Assembly: GCA_910588165.1 (NCBI GenBank)
Contig: CAJUOR010000064.1
Location: forward strand, 1 to 9,427
Source: an uncultured Thomasclavelia sp.
Lineage (GTDB): Bacteria > Bacillota_I > Bacilli_A > Erysipelotrichales > Coprobacillaceae
Direction of reading: 5' to 3'
DNA: 9,427 nucleotides
Every line of letters begins with the position of its first letter. Position 1 is the stretch's first letter. The notes under the pieces were generated by a model. That model was not told the DNA's origin. It saw only the letters and a program-made list of their open reading frames with translations, and made no database searches. This document shows positions 6,372 to 9,427 of this stretch, in pieces. The translations under genes were made by a program, and so were the position numbers.

Positions 6372-7544
6372 ATGTATAATTTTGATGAAGTTGTAAATCG
6401 TTTCGGTACTGACAGTGTTAAGTGGGATTTGGTCAAAACTAATTTTCAAACCGATGATATTATTCCGATGTGGGTAGCGGATATGGATTTTAAGGTTTTA
6501 CCTGAAATTCGTCAGGCCTTGGAAAAACGTCTAGGTCATGAAATTTACGGATATTCATGCATAGGCAATGATTATTTATAAGCGGTTGTGGATTGGATGA
6601 AAAATCGTCATCATTGGGAAATCGCAAGTGATTGGATTGTCACAACACCCGGTGTTGTTTCAGCTTTAGCGGTTGCCGTGAATGCTTTTACAGCTAAAGG
6701 CGATGCCGTGATTATTCAAAAGCCGGTTTATTATCCTTTTGATCGTGTCATTGAAGCGAATAGGCGTGTTATTATTGAAAATCCAACCATTTTCTGTGAT
6801 GATCACTATGAAATTGATTTTGAGGATTTTGAAAAGAAAATTGTTGAAAACAATGTGAAAATGTATATCTTATGTAATCCCTATAATCCCATCGGAAAAG
6901 TTTGGACTTATGAGGAATTAAAGCGTATCGGAGATATTTGTAAGAAGCATCATGTTATTGTTGCATCTGATGAGATTCATCACGATTTTATCTATAAGGG
7001 CTATAAACATATTCCGTTTTATGAAGTAGATCCATCTTATAAAGAGTTTTCAATCATCTGCACAGCACCTAGTAAAACGTTTAATTTAGCCGGTATGCAG
7101 ACATCTAATATCATTATCGCTAATGAAGAAATGCGTCAAAAATTTGTTGATATGAAAACGGCTAGTGGCGTTAATGATGCTAACTTTTTAGGCAGATTGG
7201 CTTGTCAGACTGCTTATACTTACGGTGCTAAGTGGGTAGATGAATTAGTGGCATATCTAAATGGCAACTTAGAGTTTATGATTAGTTACTTTAAAGAAAA
7301 TTTGCCGCAAGTTAATGTGATTAAACCTCAAGGTCTATACTTAGTTTGGGTAGATTTCAGAAGTCTTGGTATGGAACATGAAGCATTAGAGAAATTTATG
7401 TTAGAGAAGGCTAAAGTCTGGCTAGATGAAGGCTATATCTTTGGCCATGGTGGCGAAGGGTTTGAGCGTTTCAATATCGCTATGCCTCGTTGCTTATTAG
7501 AAAAAGCCTTAAAACAAGTTGCAGAAGCTGTTAAGAGTCTATAA
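6372..7544 (+). pseudogene. patB: MalY/PatB-type cystathionine beta-lyase gene interrupted by an in-frame stop
   Basis: This is a fold-type I PLP C-S lyase of the MalY/PatB group, which cleaves cystathionine or cysteine conjugates to pyruvate, ammonia and a thiol. The reading frame is intact from ATG 6372 (AAAGGGGGAG at 6356-6365) to TAA 7542-7544, except for one TAA at 6579-6581 (codon 70); no base is gained or lost. Before the stop are MWVADMDF and EIYGYS; after it are AVVDWMKNRH, VTTPGVV, LCNPYNPIG, SDEIHHD with D200, and SKTFNLAGMQ with Schiff-base K235 (full-frame numbering). The joined length of 390 codons is the normal family size. Family members usually have Glu or Gln at the stop position, so one substitution (GAA or CAA to TAA) explains it. 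In-frame restarts at GTG 6588 or ATG 6597 lack a Shine-Dalgarno site and would omit the N-terminal active-site strand. A sequencing error is possible. Confidence 0.88.
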
Positions 7545-7578
7545 AAAAGGGACACGTTATGTGTCCCTTCAATTTTTT
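7543..7578. terminator. Bidirectional terminator between the malY/patB-like gene and gdhA
   Basis: AAGGGACAC (7547-7555) pairs perfectly with GTGTCCCTT (7561-7569) around a 5-nt loop. A6 (7543-7548) precedes it and T6 (7573-7578) follows after a 3-nt gap. On the minus strand the T run directly abuts the stem, so it is strongest for gdhA, but it can also stop plus-strand transcripts. It serves both converging genes and touches both stop codons. Confidence 0.9.
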
Positions 7579-8920
7579 AAATAAGACCTTGACTCATCAT
7601 TGCTGCTGCAACTTTTTCAAATCCGGCGATATTAGCTCCGGCGATTAGATTGTAGCCTAGATGGTAACGTTCACTGGCTTTTACACTGGCATCGTGAATA
7701 TTTTTCATAATTTGTTTTAATTTTTCATCAACTTCTTCTTCTGTCCAACTATAACGCATACTGTTTTGTGACATTTCCAAGGCACTGACAGCCACACCGC
7801 CTGCATTAACTGCTTTAGAAGGCGCAACAACTAGACCTGCTTCAATCAAAGCTGCTGTGGCATCGGGCGTGGTTGGCATATTGGATACTTCGATATAATA
7901 TTTTGTCTTGTGGGCGATAATTTTTTTCGCATCTTCAAGTGTTACTTCATTTTGAATGGCACAAGGCATGACGATATCTGCCTGAACTTCCCAAGGTTTT
8001 TGGTTAGGGTGGAATTCGGCGTTGAACTTCTTAGCATAATCTTCTAATGTTACATCATTAGAGCCACGAATTTTTAATAAGAAGGCAATCTTTTCATCTG
8101 TGGAAACACCCTCAGGATCATAAATATAGCCTCCCGTACCGGAAATGGTAAGAACTTTTGCGCCCATTTCTTTAGCTTTTAGACATACGCCCCAAGCGAC
8201 ATTGCCATAGCCGGAAATAGCGATAGTTTTGCCTTTTAAAGTATCATTGAAATGTTTCATGACTTCGTTGGCATAATAAATCGCACCATAGCCTGTTGCT
8301 TCCGGACGAATGAGTGAACCACCGTAAGCTAATGGTTTACCGGTTAAAACACCATTTTCAAATGCTCCTCTAATACGACGATATTGACCATATAGATAGC
8401 CGATCTCTCTAGCTCCAACACCGACATCTCCGGCAGGTACATCAACATTCGGCCCGATATGACGATATAATTCAGTCATGAAAGCTTGACAGAAACGCAT
8501 GATTTCGCCATCGCTTTTACCTTCCGGATTAAAGTCGCTACCACCTTTACCACCACCGATAGGAAGGGTAGTTAAGGAATTTTTAAAAGTCTGTTCAAAG
8601 CCTAAAAATTTAATCGTACTTAAATTGACAGCAGGGTGAAATCTTAGTCCGCCTTTGTAAGGACCGATAGCACCATTGAATTGTACACGATAACCACGGT
8701 TGACTTGGACTTGTCCTTGATCATCTACCCAAGTGACTCTAAACGAAATTGCTCGTTCAGGTTCAACCATACGTTCTAGCAATCCTGCTTTTTCATATTC
8801 GGGGTGCTCTTTTAAGACAGGCTCTAAAGTTTCTAAAACTTCTTTGACTGACTGAATAAACTCAGGTTCATCAGGATTTCTTTTAATACAATCTGAAATA
8901 ACTTTTTCTATATATGTCAT
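7577..8920 (-). CDS. gdhA: Glutamate dehydrogenase, hexameric class I
   Basis: The enzyme interconverts glutamate with 2-oxoglutarate plus ammonium using NAD(P)(H) and links nitrogen and carbon metabolism in the cytosol. At 447 residues it has the usual size of the hexameric class. The active-site residues fall at the same numbers as in the Clostridium symbiosum enzyme: K89 (GPYKGGLRF), K113, K125 (PIGGGKGG) and D165 (PAGDVGVG). The coenzyme domain carries G237-Y-G-N-V-A242. The segment after it, SGTGGYIYDPEG, is closer to the NAD-dependent C. symbiosum protein than to E. coli NADP-type GdhA, so a default NADP-specific label is uncertain. NMPTT and PSKAVNAGGV lie further on, as expected. The start is set by AAGGAGG (minus strand, 8934-8928), 7 bp from the ATG. 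It is a single-gene unit, convergent with the malY/patB-like gene and divergent from the next gene. Confidence 0.95.
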   Translation of the reverse strand: MTYIEKVISDCIKRNPDEPEFIQSVKEVLETLEPVLKEHPEYEKAGLLERMVEPERAISFRVTWVDDQGQVQVNRGYRVQFNGAIGPYKGGLRFHPAVNLSTIKFLGFEQTFKNSLTTLPIGGGKGGSDFNPEGKSDGEIMRFCQAFMTELYRHIGPNVDVPAGDVGVGAREIGYLYGQYRRIRGAFENGVLTGKPLAYGGSLIRPEATGYGAIYYANEVMKHFNDTLKGKTIAISGYGNVAWGVCLKAKEMGAKVLTISGTGGYIYDPEGVSTDEKIAFLLKIRGSNDVTLEDYAKKFNAEFHPNQKPWEVQADIVMPCAIQNEVTLEDAKKIIAHKTKYYIEVSNMPTTPDATAALIEAGLVVAPSKAVNAGGVAVSALEMSQNSMRYSWTEEEVDEKLKQIMKNIHDASVKASERYHLGYNLIAGANIAGFEKVAAAMMSQGLI

Positions 8921-8946
8921 AGTATTTCCTCCTTATCTTTTTTATC

Positions 8947-8975
8947 ATTCTAATATAAATCACAAAATAAATAAA
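8947..8975 (-). promoter_or_regulatory. Possible promoter of gdhA
   Basis: On the minus strand TAGAAT (8952-8947) lies 17 bp from TTTATT (8975-8970), a weak sigma-A-like pair. The surrounding region is so AT-rich that chance matches are common, so this is only the best candidate I see. Confidence 0.3.
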
Positions 8976-9019
8976 GGTTTTTTATTAAAAAAATAAAAAT
9001 TTATCATATTAGATTTAGT

Positions 9020-9048
9020 TTGGCAAAATCTTCAAATTCTGTTAAAAT
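9020..9048 (+). promoter_or_regulatory. Sigma-A-type promoter of the right-edge gene
   Basis: TTGGCA (9020-9025, 5 of 6 to TTGACA) is separated by 17 bp from TAAAAT (9043-9048), which is preceded by TGT as an extended -10. Transcription would begin near 9055. It lies in the 157-bp divergent gap shared with gdhA, which holds nothing else I can identify. Confidence 0.75.
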
Positions 9049-9077
9049 AACATATAAGCAATATAAGGGGGGATTAT

Positions 9078-9427
9078 ATGCGTTTTAAAGAATTAAGAGG
9101 CTTAGGATTATCACTTATTTTAATCCTTTTGGATATTTATTTATGCTATGAAGGTTTTGGATCTGATGATAAAACTAAACTTATCATCGCCGGAATCTTT
9201 GGGGTGATTATTCTTTTTAGCTTAGTGGCACAATATTATATACGTATATTAGATGATTGTATGCTTATGTATCGTCGTGTGTTCATTATTTTGTTTCCAT
9301 GCTTGGTTCATTTTAAAGATGTTGAAAAGGTAACACTTAAATCTAAACATCATGTTGTTTTGGATACGAAGCATCATCAAGAGCATAGCTATGTGTTTAA
9401 TGGCGATAAGTTAGAGGCAATTTTGAA
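9078..9427 (+). CDS. Small membrane protein, possibly with a PH-like domain, cut by the right edge
   Basis: I do not recognise the family with certainty. The first 116 residues are visible. Two hydrophobic segments, at about 9-24 and 35-54, should cross the membrane as a hairpin with a short charged turn (SDDKTK) between them. After them begins a cytosolic-looking beta-rich region: LDDCMLMYRRVFIILFPCL, then H78-F-K-D-V-E-K-V-T, then HHVVLDTKHHQEHSYVF. This two-helix layout followed by strand-rich sequence with a x-F-x-D-V-x-x-V motif is reminiscent of bacterial PH-domain membrane proteins (YdbS-like). The function is unknown. The region around residues 90-103 is rich in histidine. GGGGGG at 9067-9072, 5 bp before the ATG, and a good promoter upstream support the start. 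The gene has no stop before the window ends and is divergent from gdhA. Confidence 0.75.
   Translation, partial: MRFKELRGLGLSLILILLDIYLCYEGFGSDDKTKLIIAGIFGVIILFSLVAQYYIRILDDCMLMYRRVFIILFPCLVHFKDVEKVTLKSKHHVVLDTKHHQEHSYVFNGDKLEAIL

Noticed and set aside
6588..7544. Downstream part of the malY/patB-like gene as an independent functional gene starting at GTG 6588
   Set aside because: There is no Shine-Dalgarno site before GTG 6588 or ATG 6597, and the product would lack the conserved N-terminal MWVADMDF segment. One interrupted gene explains the data better.
8971..9003. A/T-rich run in the gdhA divergent gap as a terminator or repeat
   Set aside because: It has homopolymer-like A and T tracts but no stem of useful length, and no gene ends here. 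It is most likely just AT-rich promoter DNA.

Overview
The window reads as a low-GC Bacillota chromosome. Most of it is AT-rich, Shine-Dalgarno sites are strong (AGGAGG-like), genes are tightly packed, and a spoIIA sporulation cluster is present. The glutamate dehydrogenase resembles the Clostridium symbiosum enzyme. An endospore-forming member of Erysipelotrichia or a related clostridial lineage is my inference; nothing here fixes the species.

Layout. At the left edge (about 1-63, minus strand) is a GC-richer scrap whose translation resembles the middle of a Fic-family protein without its N-terminus. Next comes the forespore sigma-factor locus on the plus strand: dacF (186-1328) with its own terminator, then spoIIAA-spoIIAB-sigF (1427-2904), whose genes overlap and end in a hairpin terminator spanning the sigF stop codon. 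A small ArsR/SmtB-type repressor (2979-3263) follows with its own promoter and terminator and carries a complete alpha-5 zinc-site motif. A two-gene operon (3375-6211) encodes a class V PLP aminotransferase and a 575-residue P-loop protein. The C-terminal half of that protein has the ATP-type PEP carboxykinase motifs in order, but its N-terminal half is not recognisable. A MalY/PatB-type C-S lyase gene (6372-7544) is broken by one in-frame TAA at codon 70. A bidirectional terminator separates it from the convergent gdhA (8920-7577, minus strand). The right edge holds the start of a small membrane protein with its own sigma-A-like promoter.

How the parts work together. SpoIIAA, SpoIIAB and SigF form the partner-switching module that confines sigma-F activity to the forespore; DacF is the forespore-associated D,D-carboxypeptidase that usually sits beside it. 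The remaining genes are separate units for amino-acid and keto-acid metabolism (aminotransferase plus PEPCK-like protein, C-S lyase, glutamate dehydrogenase) and metal sensing, each bounded by promoters and terminators that can be read directly. The points most worth following up are the divergent PEPCK-like protein and its aminotransferase partner, the single-nonsense break in malY, the orphan zinc-type ArsR, and the Fic-like remnant at a sharp composition break. I found no CRISPR array, tRNA, rRNA, insertion sequence or riboswitch.
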